From: Anaerolineales bacterium | GTDB lineage: Bacteria > Chloroflexota > Anaerolineae > Anaerolineales > Villigracilaceae | Assembly: GCA_016789305.1 (NCBI GenBank) | Contig: JAEURJ010000023.1 | Location: 620,001-684,000, forward strand | DNA: 64,000 bases | Reading direction: 5' to 3' | In this document: positions 24,627 through 32,397 of the stretch, piece after piece | Position numbering within the stretch: the stretch's first letter is position 1 | Layout of the letters: every line of letters begins with the position of its first letter | Notes under the pieces: generated by a model | Database searches by the model: none | Seen by the model: only the letters and a program-made list of their open reading frames with translations | What the model was told of the DNA's origin: nothing | Made by a program: the position numbers and the translations under genes

Positions 24627-25568
24627 TCACAACGCCCAATTGTTGAAGATACTGCCGATCAGCATTGTCAGGACAATGGTGGCGAACAGGATACGGTATT
24701 GACGTTGCAAATGTTGCACGCTGTCCCGTGTCAAGCCGCTTCGATAGGATTGAATGGCAGGCACCAGATATGCAAGATACAGGATCGAGGTGTATTTGAT
24801 GACGCCAGGAAAGAGCCCCTCCTGCACAAGCCATAATAAGAGCAGGAAGGAAACGCCGAAAAGGAGGGAGGCAAGGATAAAAACAGGCTTCCGTCCGAAA
24901 CGAACCGCGTTCGTTTGACAATGAGCAAGTTGATCCTGTTCGTAATCCTCCACTTCATGGACCAGGTGACCGGCGGTGATCAAAATCGCCGGGTGCAATG
25001 CGACCAGCAGTCCGTGCCAATCGGCAGGTGCGAAAGTCAGCGCCCCGAGCAGGAAGGAAAGCAGGGTGCCGCCAAAATGCAGCAGGGATGAAAAGACCGG
25101 GATGTTCTTCCCACGCAAACCGCGTAGCGGAACCGAGTATGCCAGGCCGAAGGCGATTGCCCCAAGTGCAGTCAGCAGCTGAAGGCGCGAGAGAGCCGCG
25201 AAGAGGATGATCCCGCCGGCGGCCAGGGTGATGACAAGTCCCAACATTTGCCCGGGATCGATTCCCAACTTTAGAAAAGTATCATTGCGTTTGAGGGTGT
25301 TCTGAGAATCCAGATCGATATCAGCCCAGTCATTCACTGCGAAGATGGAAGCCATCACAAGAAAACTTCCCAGCCCAGCATACAGAGCCTGGACAATATG
25401 ATGGAAGGAGAGGTCTGGCAGGAACATCACCAAGCCCATCAGGGTGGGAGATTGAAAAATAAGGGACTCCCGGTAGCGAATGGATGACAAAATGGATTTC
25501 AGATTGCCTGACATGAGGTTCTTTCGTTGTACCTGTTCCAAGTCGGTTTTTCCATCATAGATCTGCAT
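24627..25568 (-). CDS. UbiA-family prenyltransferase
   Basis: 313 residues from an ATG 2 nt after the preceding stop; a much longer open frame upstream overlaps that gene and is not used. About eight membrane helices. The two prenyl-diphosphate/Mg motifs are present: FAVNDWADIDLDSQN (N-D-x-x-D-x-D-x-D) and VHEVEDYEQDQLAHC (D/E-x-x-D-x-x-x-D). These enzymes attach a prenyl chain to an aromatic or sugar acceptor within the membrane. The closest type (menaquinone, heme O, DPPR or archaeal-lipid-like) cannot be told. It ends a four-gene operon that begins with another UbiA gene at 28031. Confidence 0.82.
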   Translation of the reverse strand: MQIYDGKTDLEQVQRKNLMSGNLKSILSSIRYRESLIFQSPTLMGLVMFLPDLSFHHIVQALYAGLGSFLVMASIFAVNDWADIDLDSQNTLKRNDTFLKLGIDPGQMLGLVITLAAGGIILFAALSRLQLLTALGAIAFGLAYSVPLRGLRGKNIPVFSSLLHFGGTLLSFLLGALTFAPADWHGLLVALHPAILITAGHLVHEVEDYEQDQLAHCQTNAVRFGRKPVFILASLLFGVSFLLLLWLVQEGLFPGVIKYTSILYLAYLVPAIQSYRSGLTRDSVQHLQRQYRILFATIVLTMLIGSIFNNWAL

Positions 25569-25570
25569 GG

Positions 25571-26398
25571 TTACGGCCTGCCGTTGACCAGGAAGAGCGG
25601 GAGGAATCCGAATCGCGGAATCAGCAGAAATACAGCCAGGGGAATTCCGGACCAAAGCATATGTACCCACAATGGATATTCCCTGTACGCTCGCGCGATC
25701 ACCGGCGATAATAGAAAAGTAATCAGTTGTGATAAAAAGCAATACGTTACATACGCCGCCAGCATCCCCCGCCATTGAAAGAAACCTTTGTGGAACAGTG
25801 CGGTGACCAGGGCCTGTTGACTCCACTGATAGTAGTAAACGTAGATCACGCCATAAGCCACAAGTGTCATGATGAAGACGCGCGACCAGGTTACCCCAGT
25901 CGTCTGGGCCATGAAGCGGCTTGCCATCCATAGAATGAATGGAATGACGACAAGCATTCCCAGTGGAAGGTAGTTATTTTCAACCAAAAATGTGGGGATC
26001 ATACGAAAGACTGGAATTGTAGCGAAGTTGCCAAGGCCCCATGCTTTCTCCCACGGTAATAATGAAAATGGTGGCACAAATGGAATGACCCAATACACAC
26101 AGACCGTCATGGCAAGTGCCTGCCGAAAATCGCCATTCGGGACCAACTGCGAAAGCAGAAACGCTGTTGAAACACAAAGTGACAGGAGATAAATGAACCA
26201 GAGCAGAAAGGTAACGAGCCAAACAGTGTAGCTGGAAACCTTCAGCCAGAAGAGCATGTCAGATGTGGCCGTCGCGAGGGAGATCAACCCCACGCCAATA
26301 AGGATTTCCTTTAGACCGAAGTCACTTAAGGAAGTTTCCCCACGCCAGAGCCGGAATACCTGCGTGAAGTACCTTCTGATTTCAAGGAACGGATTCAC
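25571..26398 (-). CDS. Yip1-like integral membrane protein (second of pair)
   Basis: 275 residues starting at GTG, which overlaps the stop of the upstream gene (GTGA), with GAAGGATA before it. The N-terminus FLEIRRYFTQVFRLWRG and five to six helices (DMLFWLKVSSYTVWLVTF, LAMTVCVYWVIPFVPPF) resemble YIP1-domain proteins. The members here are of unknown role, possibly helping prenyltransferases or lipid movement in the same operon. No catalytic residues are recognised. Confidence 0.65.
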   Translation of the reverse strand: MNPFLEIRRYFTQVFRLWRGETSLSDFGLKEILIGVGLISLATATSDMLFWLKVSSYTVWLVTFLLWFIYLLSLCVSTAFLLSQLVPNGDFRQALAMTVCVYWVIPFVPPFSLLPWEKAWGLGNFATIPVFRMIPTFLVENNYLPLGMLVVIPFILWMASRFMAQTTGVTWSRVFIMTLVAYGVIYVYYYQWSQQALVTALFHKGFFQWRGMLAAYVTYCFLSQLITFLLSPVIARAYREYPLWVHMLWSGIPLAVFLLIPRFGFLPLFLVNGRP

Positions 26399-27165
26399 GC
26401 GTTATCCTTCGATAGATGTTTCAGATAATAGATCAACCCAAGCAATGCTGCCAATGCAAAATACGTACCGCTGCCCCATTGCAGGAACCAGCTGGGACTG
26501 TCGAACATGTAATTCTGCGGGTCCCAAAACCAAAGCCCAAACGTGCGATTGAAGATGGTGTTGAGCCCGGTAAAGAACATGTAGGTTGGAAAGAAGATGG
26601 CCAGAAATGTGGTCAGCGATGCGAGGATGGCGGCCAACCAGCGGACTCCCATCCGCTGATGAAATACTTTGGTGACAATATACGCCGTGATCCACCAGCC
26701 GACAATGATCCCCGGCGTCATATATATGCGATTCGTGTACCAACTCGTCCGCACGATATCCGTGCCCAGTGTGTAAGCCCAGGGCATGCCGAGCCGGTAT
26801 CCCAGCCAATCGATGAAAGGGACGATCAAATGGATGAGTTGAAGGTAAAACGACAGGGCAAAGACGGCTTCCAAACGAACATCGCGGTATCCAAAACGGT
26901 GAAGCAGCCAGTGCAACAATGCGCCCGGAAATAGAAAAAGGAATATCGGGAAATTAAACATCGTCCAGAGGATATCCGGGAGAAAGCTGTAATATCCCGG
27001 GAGTACATTCCAGGCCGTGGACATTGCATTCCTGACCAAACCGATCAAGCCGCAGACGAGAATCAGTACGGTGACGCTTGCTGGAAACGAGAGGAACAAG
27101 GCATTATTGCGCAAGCCAAGCATCTCTCGAATCAATGAAATGTACCCATCCAAAATCTTCTTCAC
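26395..27165 (-). CDS. Yip1-like integral membrane protein (first of pair)
   Basis: 256 residues starting at GTG, overlapping the UbiA stop (GTGA), with GGAGGAAGTC upstream. It begins ILDGYISLIREMLGLRNNAL, an amphipathic lead-in, then five hydrophobic segments including LPDILWTMFNFPIFLFLFP and LRLEAVFALSFYLQLIHLIV-like stretches. It resembles the neighbouring gene in length and layout, so the two may be diverged duplicates. Function unknown. Confidence 0.62.
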   Translation of the reverse strand: MKKILDGYISLIREMLGLRNNALFLSFPASVTVLILVCGLIGLVRNAMSTAWNVLPGYYSFLPDILWTMFNFPIFLFLFPGALLHWLLHRFGYRDVRLEAVFALSFYLQLIHLIVPFIDWLGYRLGMPWAYTLGTDIVRTSWYTNRIYMTPGIIVGWWITAYIVTKVFHQRMGVRWLAAILASLTTFLAIFFPTYMFFTGLNTIFNRTFGLWFWDPQNYMFDSPSWFLQWGSGTYFALAALLGLIYYLKHLSKDNA

Positions 27166-28031
27166 AGACTTCCTCCAAACACTAAACTATTGATGGCGAA
27201 CAATAAGGCAAGAACAGCGATCATGACCAGGATGGAACGATACAACCGCGTGCGCGGCAATTGGAACAAAATGAACGCTGCGATCAGGGAGAATATTGCA
27301 GCGGGCAGGGCGACGAGCACAACTGTAATGGCCATGTTGAGATCGGCAAGGACCACAAGAGCGATGGCCGCGGCCAACCCCACAAGGGAAATGGAAAGCA
27401 GACGGTTCATTCCAAGCAGGGCTAGGAAGTTCCTGCTTCCGTGCAGTTGATCGCCTTCCACATCCTCAATGTCTTTAAGTGGGACGATGCTCAGGCAAAA
27501 GAGAAAGATATAACTCAGCAACGTGACGTGCAGGGGACTCAATGCAGCGAGCCGTGAGGTGATGCCGAGCACCACCGGCGTTGTATACATGAACGCGATC
27601 GAGATCATCGCCGGGATGGCCTTTGTCTTCAGATGGAAAGGCGGTTTGGAATACGCCCATCCGAGCAGCGGCAGCAGTTGAAAGAGTAGTAAATTGATTA
27701 TGTCTGTCTGGGCGAAAAATGGATAGGCCACCGATAGTACTAGCAGGAGCATCACATATCGCTGCGCGGTCTCAAGGGACAGTTTTCCGGAAGGGATCGG
27801 ACGATGCGGCTTGTTGACTAAGTCGATGTGATGATCTTCGATGGAATTCAGGCTGTAAATATAGTTGAAGGAGATCAGGCTGATCGCCAGCCCGATGGGC
27901 AGATCGCCCAGACGGACTCCCCCACTGAAGACCAGACCTGCCGCATATGCTCCAAAGGAAATGAGCACCACGTCAAGCCGGTAGAGCTGAAGCAACGATA
28001 AAACTGTCTGTTTGTTCTTTTGCATGGACAT
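27162..28031 (-). CDS. UbiA-family prenyltransferase
   Basis: About 289 residues and eight membrane helices. The first Mg motif, YIYSLNSIEDHHIDLVNKPH, runs into RPIPSGK. This N-x-x-x-D-x-x-x-D-x-x-N-K-P-x-R-P form is close to the branch making (geranyl)geranylated quinones, chlorophylls or ether lipids. The second motif is PLKDIEDVEGDQLHGSRN. The frame is open to 28133, but a TATAAT box at 28101-28096 lies inside that extension, so translation probably begins at 28031 or at the next ATG, 28025. First gene of the UbiA-Yip1-Yip1-UbiA operon. Confidence 0.82.
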   Translation of the reverse strand: MSMQKNKQTVLSLLQLYRLDVVLISFGAYAAGLVFSGGVRLGDLPIGLAISLISFNYIYSLNSIEDHHIDLVNKPHRPIPSGKLSLETAQRYVMLLLVLSVAYPFFAQTDIINLLLFQLLPLLGWAYSKPPFHLKTKAIPAMISIAFMYTTPVVLGITSRLAALSPLHVTLLSYIFLFCLSIVPLKDIEDVEGDQLHGSRNFLALLGMNRLLSISLVGLAAAIALVVLADLNMAITVVLVALPAAIFSLIAAFILFQLPRTRLYRSILVMIAVLALLFAINSLVFGGSL

Positions 28032-28095
28032 GGGACTCACATAAAATGAAGGATAAAGTGCGCTTGCCTTGTTGCGGTCTTTGAATAAGTGCGGC

Positions 28096-28101
28096 ATTAT
28101 A
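28096..28101 (-). promoter_or_regulatory. -10 box of the UbiA operon
   Basis: TATAAT in the context CACGGTATAATGCC, 65 nt upstream of the chosen start. A weak TGTAAA lies 18 nt further upstream as a possible -35. Confidence 0.4.
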
Positions 28102-28227
28102 CCGTGCAACAAGCGGACCTTTACATCACCCAAAAGTAATAAAGTGGATCAATCCGCAGTAAAATGGGACCATTGACAGGCGGCAAGCATAAATTTGGGT
28201 TGGATTGGATAACAAAGGAGAACAAAC

Positions 28228-28611
28228 ATGAAAATTCGATATAGCAAATCAGTTGGAATTATTTATATCTTGACCGGAGTTTTGTTCAGCTGTGTGTATC
28301 TCTTGATCTCACTGGCAGATGGAAAAGGCTCCATGCTGCTTACAGTGGGGTTCATTGGAATTATGTTTGGGATTTTGTTTCTCACCCGAACCTACTTCGT
28401 GCTCAATGAGGATGGTTTGGTGTTGAGTGCAATTCTTGGCTCTGCAAAGACCACGTATAAGTTTCAATCCTTGAAGGAACTTGAAGTGGACAACAAGCAG
28501 GTGTATTTAAATCAGGATGGCAAGCGCAGGAAATTAAGCATCTCCGCCGGGCTGGCGGACAAAAACGACTGGCAGGCGTTCCTTCAAAAGATCAAGGATG
28601 CCTCCTTGTAG
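28228..28611 (+). CDS. Two-TM protein with PH-like C-terminus
   Basis: 127 residues. Two membrane segments at about 9-27 and 37-55 are followed by a short beta-rich cytoplasmic part (YFVLNEDGLVLSAILGSAKT, YLNQDGKRRKLSISAGL, DWQAFLQKIKDA). This layout matches bacterial EbsA/bPH-type small membrane proteins of unknown role. AAAGGAGAACAAAC precedes the ATG. Confidence 0.65.
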   Translation: MKIRYSKSVGIIYILTGVLFSCVYLLISLADGKGSMLLTVGFIGIMFGILFLTRTYFVLNEDGLVLSAILGSAKTTYKFQSLKELEVDNKQVYLNQDGKRRKLSISAGLADKNDWQAFLQKIKDASL

Positions 28612-28726
28612 GCAGAAGAGAACTTGGGATGGACTGGACACAAACGAAAGATTTCTAGTGCGAGTCTGCGAATGAAAACCATTAGGTGCTGACATCCAAT
28701 AATTTCTAGGTGAAGGAAAATACATT

Positions 28727-29409
28727 ATGCAGTCTCCCACCGTTATCTCAATAGTATCAATAATAATTCCAGGTCTTGGTTTGTGGCTAATAGGCAAGCG
28801 TCGTCATGCAGGAATTGCCGCCATGCTTGTATTTGGTTCTATTTTTGTTTTTCTGTTTTCACCTTGGGAGATGCTTACAAGCTTAAGTTGCAATATTGCA
28901 ATATTACTTTGGGCCATGCAAAGCATGTATGCTGGTTACGAAGCACGCCTCGCCCAAGCTGTTAAATCGGGAGATATTCAACAGGCTAAAGAAGGCGCGC
29001 TGATTACTCCTCCACCATCTGACTTAAGTCGTTTTGAGAAAGAAGCATTTAAGGCAAAAGAAATAGTCCGCCAGCAATTAGAAATTGGAGAGTACCTTCT
29101 TGACGCTATTCCTGCCTTCCAGATGTCTGTATTTGAAGGCGCAGGCTCATATCGACTTTATTACATTGGGATTTACAAGATAAACTTGCTTTTGTGAACA
29201 CTGATTTTTTTGGAAAGCCGGCGGGAACGGAACGAATAGATTTTTCATCAATACATAAGATTACTGTTAAGCATGGTTTGTTGCAGGACAGTCTGATAAT
29301 ATTTATCAATCCTAAAAAACCGGTCATGTTAAGAGTTACTCGCTGGCTACGAGTTCACACTGATAACTTTGCTTCTGCATTTGCAAAACAAAACGGCCTT
29401 CAGCTATAA
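28727..29409 (+). pseudogene. Membrane protein with bacterial PH-like domain, split by a -1 frameshift
   Basis: Two frames overlap by 4 nt (GTGA at 29194-29197). The first (28727-29197, 156 aa) has two or three membrane helices (IVSIIIPGLGLWLIGKRRH, MLVFGSIFVFLF) and ends YYIGIYKINLLL. The second (29194-29409, 71 aa, GTG start) reads VNTDFFGKPAGTERIDFSSI and continues as a PH-like beta domain to FASAFAKQNGLQL. Joining them gives the continuous bPH strand pattern 'yyigiyk..lafvntDFFGKPAG', so one base seems lost near 29190 (AACTTGCTTTTG). This is either a mutation, an assembly error, or two coupled genes. No canonical slippery heptamer is at the junction. Confidence 0.6.
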
Positions 29410-29565
29410 ACCTCGCTCGGCGCGGGTCTTGGACCCCGCCGAGAATGCTTCCCAGCGGGGAAAATGCCCGGCCCGTCGGAAGTTACCTTTCTCTTGTACC
29501 CTACCCAAATTTACAGGTAACACTTCAGCCTCGATCTGCGTCCATACCCACAAAGGAGATTGGAT

Positions 29566-29982
29566 ATGGCTGAAGTGAACGATTGGAACAAGAAGATCAT
29601 TGAGGAGTTTCGCACGAACGGCGGCAAGGTCGGAGGGAATTTTGAGGGTCGCACGCTGCTGCTCCTGCATACCAAAGGCGCAAAGAGCGGCGAGGAACGT
29701 ATTAATCCCGTGGCATACACAACCGACGGCGACAAGCTGGTTGTTATCGCTTCGAAAGGCGGCGCGCCTTCTCATCCGGATTGGTATCACAACATCGTCG
29801 CGCATCCGCACCTGACTGTGGAAGTGGGCACCGAAACCTTCGAAGTGGACGCCGCTGTAACAGAAGAACCCGAACGCTCCCGACTGTATGACAAAATGGT
29901 CGAAGTCATGCCCGGGTTTGCCGATTACAAGGTCAAGACCACGCGGCAAATTCCCGTGATCGTGCTGACGAGACCGAAATAG
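29566..29982 (+). CDS. Deazaflavin/flavin-dependent nitroreductase (DDN-like)
   Basis: 138 residues. GGKVGGNFEGRTLLLLHTKG, RINPVAYTTDGDKLVVIASK and HPDWYHNIVAHPHLTVEVG match the deazaflavin-dependent nitroreductase (split beta-barrel, F420/FMN-binding) family. The K-G-A-x-S-G-E-x-R and the N-I/x-A-H/N-P motifs of cofactor binding are visible. Many Chloroflexota make F420, but whether this one uses it is inference. The ATG follows AAAGGAGATTGGAT. An upstream TTG would add two residues but is less likely. Confidence 0.85.
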   Translation: MAEVNDWNKKIIEEFRTNGGKVGGNFEGRTLLLLHTKGAKSGEERINPVAYTTDGDKLVVIASKGGAPSHPDWYHNIVAHPHLTVEVGTETFEVDAAVTEEPERSRLYDKMVEVMPGFADYKVKTTRQIPVIVLTRPK

Positions 29983-29990
29983 AGTTAAAC

Positions 29991-30024
29991 AGATCCCCGA
30001 AACAAATTTCGGGGATCTGTTTTT
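29991..30024 (+). terminator. Intrinsic terminator
   Basis: AGATCCCCGAAA (29991-30002) pairs perfectly with TTTCGGGGATCT (30007-30018), loop CAAA, followed by GTTTTTA. Confidence 0.9.
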
Positions 30025-30093
30025 ATGGGATGAATACCTGCCTGCTATAATGTTAACAGACGATGTTCATTTGTTTAGGAGAGGATCCTGCTC

Positions 30094-30558
30094 ATGATAA
30101 AAAAATTCTTTAAATCCCAAAACACAGTCCGTCAGTGGGTTCAAGTAAAGGACTACGAAGTCCAGATCCACAATGTAAAAGAACAGCAATATTTCATAAA
30201 TCAAGATTCAAAACGCATCATCTTTATTGAAGTCGAATACAGAAATCAAACGCAGGTGGAGAATCTGAGCTGTCGGCGAAATCAGTGGCATTTATTCACC
30301 CATGACGGCTATAGTTATGAAGCACTCTCGGAGATCACATCGTCCAAATACTATACGGATAAAACATATTTTGGCGGGGATCGTTTTATCAACCCGGGCA
30401 GAAACGTGCGCGGCTGGTTTGCATTTGAGGTCCCCATGGATAAACAACCGGAATATATTCAATTCATGAACGCTTTTTTAAGTACAAAGACTGCCGATAT
30501 CGAAATTGCGAACGCCATTGAGATCGAAGAGCCAAAAGATATTTCGAAATCAAGATAA
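30094..30558 (+). CDS. DUF4352-like protein without signal peptide
   Basis: 154 residues. The pattern IIFIEVEYRNQTQVE, WHLFTHDGYSYEAL, FINPGRNVRGWFAFEVP follows the DUF4352/telokin-like beta-sandwich: strand, ligand-facing loop, then a P-G-x-x-x-x-G-x-x-x-F-x-V-P signature. Such domains are usually secreted, but here no signal peptide or lipobox is visible, so its location is unclear. GGAGAGGATCC lies upstream. Function unknown. Confidence 0.65.
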   Translation: MIKKFFKSQNTVRQWVQVKDYEVQIHNVKEQQYFINQDSKRIIFIEVEYRNQTQVENLSCRRNQWHLFTHDGYSYEALSEITSSKYYTDKTYFGGDRFINPGRNVRGWFAFEVPMDKQPEYIQFMNAFLSTKTADIEIANAIEIEEPKDISKSR

Positions 30559-30577
30559 AGTAAAACGTACTACAACA

Positions 30578-30612
30578 GAAGAGCGCCGTTCGGCGCTCTT
30601 CTCATTTTTATT
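30578..30612. terminator. Bidirectional terminator
   Basis: GAAGAGCGCCG (30578-30588) pairs with CGGCGCTCTTC (30591-30601), then TCATTTTTATTTC on the plus strand. It separates the DUF4352-like gene from the end of sdhB copy 2 (30608) and overlaps the latter's stop region. Confidence 0.8.
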
Positions 30613-31444
30613 TCACCGTCCTTGGCGGCGGGGCAAACTCTTCAATTGCCTTAACCACATCAGCCAAAGGCATCACCTTTGCCAATGATGATTTCTTCTT
30701 TCCAAAGCCGATGCTGTCCAATACCAATGTGCGTTTGAGCAATTGGATCGCGAAGGCAGGGTCCACGCCTTTGGGGCAGGCCTGCGAGCACGCACCTGCC
30801 AGATGACATTGATACGGTCCGTGGAAAATATCGATGGCTTCGAGTCTGCCGTGCAATCCGCAGTCGCGGTTATCAGCGGTGTAACGATACGCCTGTGCCA
30901 ATGCCTGCGGTCCAAGGAAGAGCGGATCGGTCGCAACAGTCGGACAGGCCGCAAGACATAATCCACATTTAATGCAGTGTGTGAACTGGCTGATCGATTC
31001 GCGTTCCTTCACCGATTGCAAAAACTCGCCCGTGGGTTCGTCGATCTCTTTTGAATTCGTATGAATGATGAATGGCTTGATCGCGGCATGTTTTTCGATC
31101 AGTGGTTCCAGATTGGGCACAAGGTCCTTGACGTTTTCATAATTTGGAAGCGGTGCAATCGTGACGACATCCGAGTCGAGATGCAGCACTTGAGTCTGGC
31201 AGGCCAGCATCGGAAGATGATTGATGAACATGCCGCACGAACCGCAGACTCCCATGCGGCAGGAGGAACGCCACGCGAGCGTCGGTTCCTTCTCCGCCTT
31301 GATCTGGTGCAGCGCTTCAAGCACGGTCATTCCATCATGCACATGCATTCGGTATTCATCAAAATGGGGAACGGTATCTACATCCGGGTCATAGCGGCGG
31401 ACGCGGAAGGTGATCTCACGCGGGGTGATGGTCTTGTCAGTCAT
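30608..31444 (-). CDS. sdhB: Succinate dehydrogenase/fumarate reductase iron-sulfur subunit (copy 2)
   Basis: 278 residues from the ATG with GGAGG 6 nt upstream, 2 nt after the previous stop. The [2Fe-2S] site is WRSSCRMGVCGSCGMF with a later MLAC, four cysteines (copy 1 has Asp at the third). CIKCGLCLAACPTVA and CHLAGACSQACPKGV carry the [4Fe-4S] and [3Fe-4S] clusters. It is longer than copy 1, with an extra C-terminal helix rich in Lys and Pro. This variant lies closer to actinobacterial and Chloroflexota fumarate-reductase-like enzymes (general knowledge). Its gene ends in the hairpin at 30578. Confidence 0.93.
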   Translation of the reverse strand: MTDKTITPREITFRVRRYDPDVDTVPHFDEYRMHVHDGMTVLEALHQIKAEKEPTLAWRSSCRMGVCGSCGMFINHLPMLACQTQVLHLDSDVVTIAPLPNYENVKDLVPNLEPLIEKHAAIKPFIIHTNSKEIDEPTGEFLQSVKERESISQFTHCIKCGLCLAACPTVATDPLFLGPQALAQAYRYTADNRDCGLHGRLEAIDIFHGPYQCHLAGACSQACPKGVDPAFAIQLLKRTLVLDSIGFGKKKSSLAKVMPLADVVKAIEEFAPPPRTVK

Positions 31445-31446
31445 GC

Positions 31447-31815
31447 TCATCCTCCGATCTTGTAGCTGTACGTCCACCAGGTGACGTAGGTGCCGAGCGC
31501 AAAAATGAACAGGCCGAACGCAATGATGCCAACGTCCACCAGCTTTGCCAGCGTGGGGGTCAACGGCAGCTCACGGATGATCCCACGCACGCCGTACATG
31601 CCGTGATACAGCCCTGCGGCCAGCAATAAAATATAAAGGACCAATTGCGTAATGCTCTTGCCGCGCTCGATCATTGTACTGAACTCGCGGGCTTTCTCCA
31701 CACTCATGCCGTAAAAGACAGGCGCATAGTGCATTACTGCAAAATGTGCTCCAAGCAGCACTGCAATGATCGGTAAAACCAGAATATGTAAAGACCATAA
31801 ACGTGTTTCGCGCAT
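31447..31815 (-). CDS. sdhD: Succinate dehydrogenase membrane anchor subunit (copy 2)
   Basis: 122 residues and three helices: LWSLHILVLPIIAVLLGAHF, SITQLVLYILLLAAGLYHGM and VDVGIIAFGLFIFALGTYVT. Histidines in the first two helices (SLHIL, HFAVMHYAP, GLYHGMYG) could ligate heme. AAAGGAGATATTTATT precedes the ATG; a longer frame upstream runs into the repeat at 31836. Its stop is 2 nt before sdhB. Confidence 0.78.
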   Translation of the reverse strand: MRETRLWSLHILVLPIIAVLLGAHFAVMHYAPVFYGMSVEKAREFSTMIERGKSITQLVLYILLLAAGLYHGMYGVRGIIRELPLTPTLAKLVDVGIIAFGLFIFALGTYVTWWTYSYKIGG

Positions 31816-31835
31816 AATAAATATCTCCTTTCGCG

Positions 31836-31942
31836 TTGAGCGGAGTGAGCCGACAGGCGAGCGCAGTCGAAACGCAGTGACCAATGCACCGTCCTTCGAC
31901 TTCGGGACTTCGACTTGCACTCAGTCCCTCCGCTCAGGGCGA
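31836..31942. repeat. Intergenic repeat inside sdh operon 2
   Basis: Between sdhC2 and sdhD2 lie TTGAGCGGAGTGAGCC and, inverted, CCCTCCGCTCAGGGCG, with repeated CTTCGACTTCG-type units between. The pattern is that of a dispersed palindromic repeat in non-coding DNA. It is the only break in an otherwise tightly packed operon, like the GxxExxY cassette in operon 1. Confidence 0.55.
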
Positions 31943-31948
31943 AGATTT

Positions 31949-32389
31949 TTACGGAAAGAACAAACTCGAACCGCCGAGGATGATGATCAAAAAAGCCAGC
32001 CCCATAATGACAAAAGTCAACGGGCGGTGGCGTTTGATCGAAGAGGAATACGGATACACCGGTTCCTTTGGCTTGCCAAGGAAAAATCCCAATTCAGTGA
32101 TAATTAATCGCACGCCGTTCATCGCATGAAAGACCGCCATCGCAAACAATAAATACTCGATGATCTTGAACGGCGGCGAGGCAAACAGTGCCATCAATCC
32201 CTGCCAGGCTTCTTCGCCGCGCATACGGTTCGCTGTTTCAACGATGTGCAGCACCATATAGGCGATCAGCCCGAGTCCAGATAAACGATGCCCGATATAT
32301 AAATAGCGTTCGAAGGTGTAATTCCCGGCATACACCCAGCCTTTGATCCCGAGTCTGTTGTTGTAAGCAGTTGGTTTGTTTGAGTTCAT
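31949..32389 (-). CDS. sdhC: Succinate dehydrogenase cytochrome b subunit (copy 2)
   Basis: 146 residues starting MNSNKPTAYNNRLG, with TAGGAGT 5 nt before the ATG. YIGHRLSGLGLIAYMVLHIV is the first helix with the H-R-x-S-G quinone-site motif. AMAVFHAMNGVRLIITELG is the second, with the likely heme His, and LTFVIMGLAFLIIILGG the third. It follows sdhA2 by 8 nt. Confidence 0.85.
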   Translation of the reverse strand: MNSNKPTAYNNRLGIKGWVYAGNYTFERYLYIGHRLSGLGLIAYMVLHIVETANRMRGEEAWQGLMALFASPPFKIIEYLLFAMAVFHAMNGVRLIITELGFFLGKPKEPVYPYSSSIKRHRPLTFVIMGLAFLIIILGGSSLFFP

Positions 32390-32397
32390 GGTTACTC

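Noticed and set aside
25569..25931. N-terminal extension of the UbiA frame at 24627 up to 25931
   Set aside because: It overlaps the Yip1-like gene, lacks hydrophobic helices, and the ATG at 25568 follows that gene's stop by 2 nt.
29186..29197. Programmed -1 frameshift at the PH-like gene
   Set aside because: No X-XXY-YYZ slippery heptamer and no clear stimulatory structure; a mutation or assembly error is simpler.
31836..31942. CRISPR-like repeats between sdhC2 and sdhD2
   Set aside because: Units are short, irregular and inverted, with no constant spacers.
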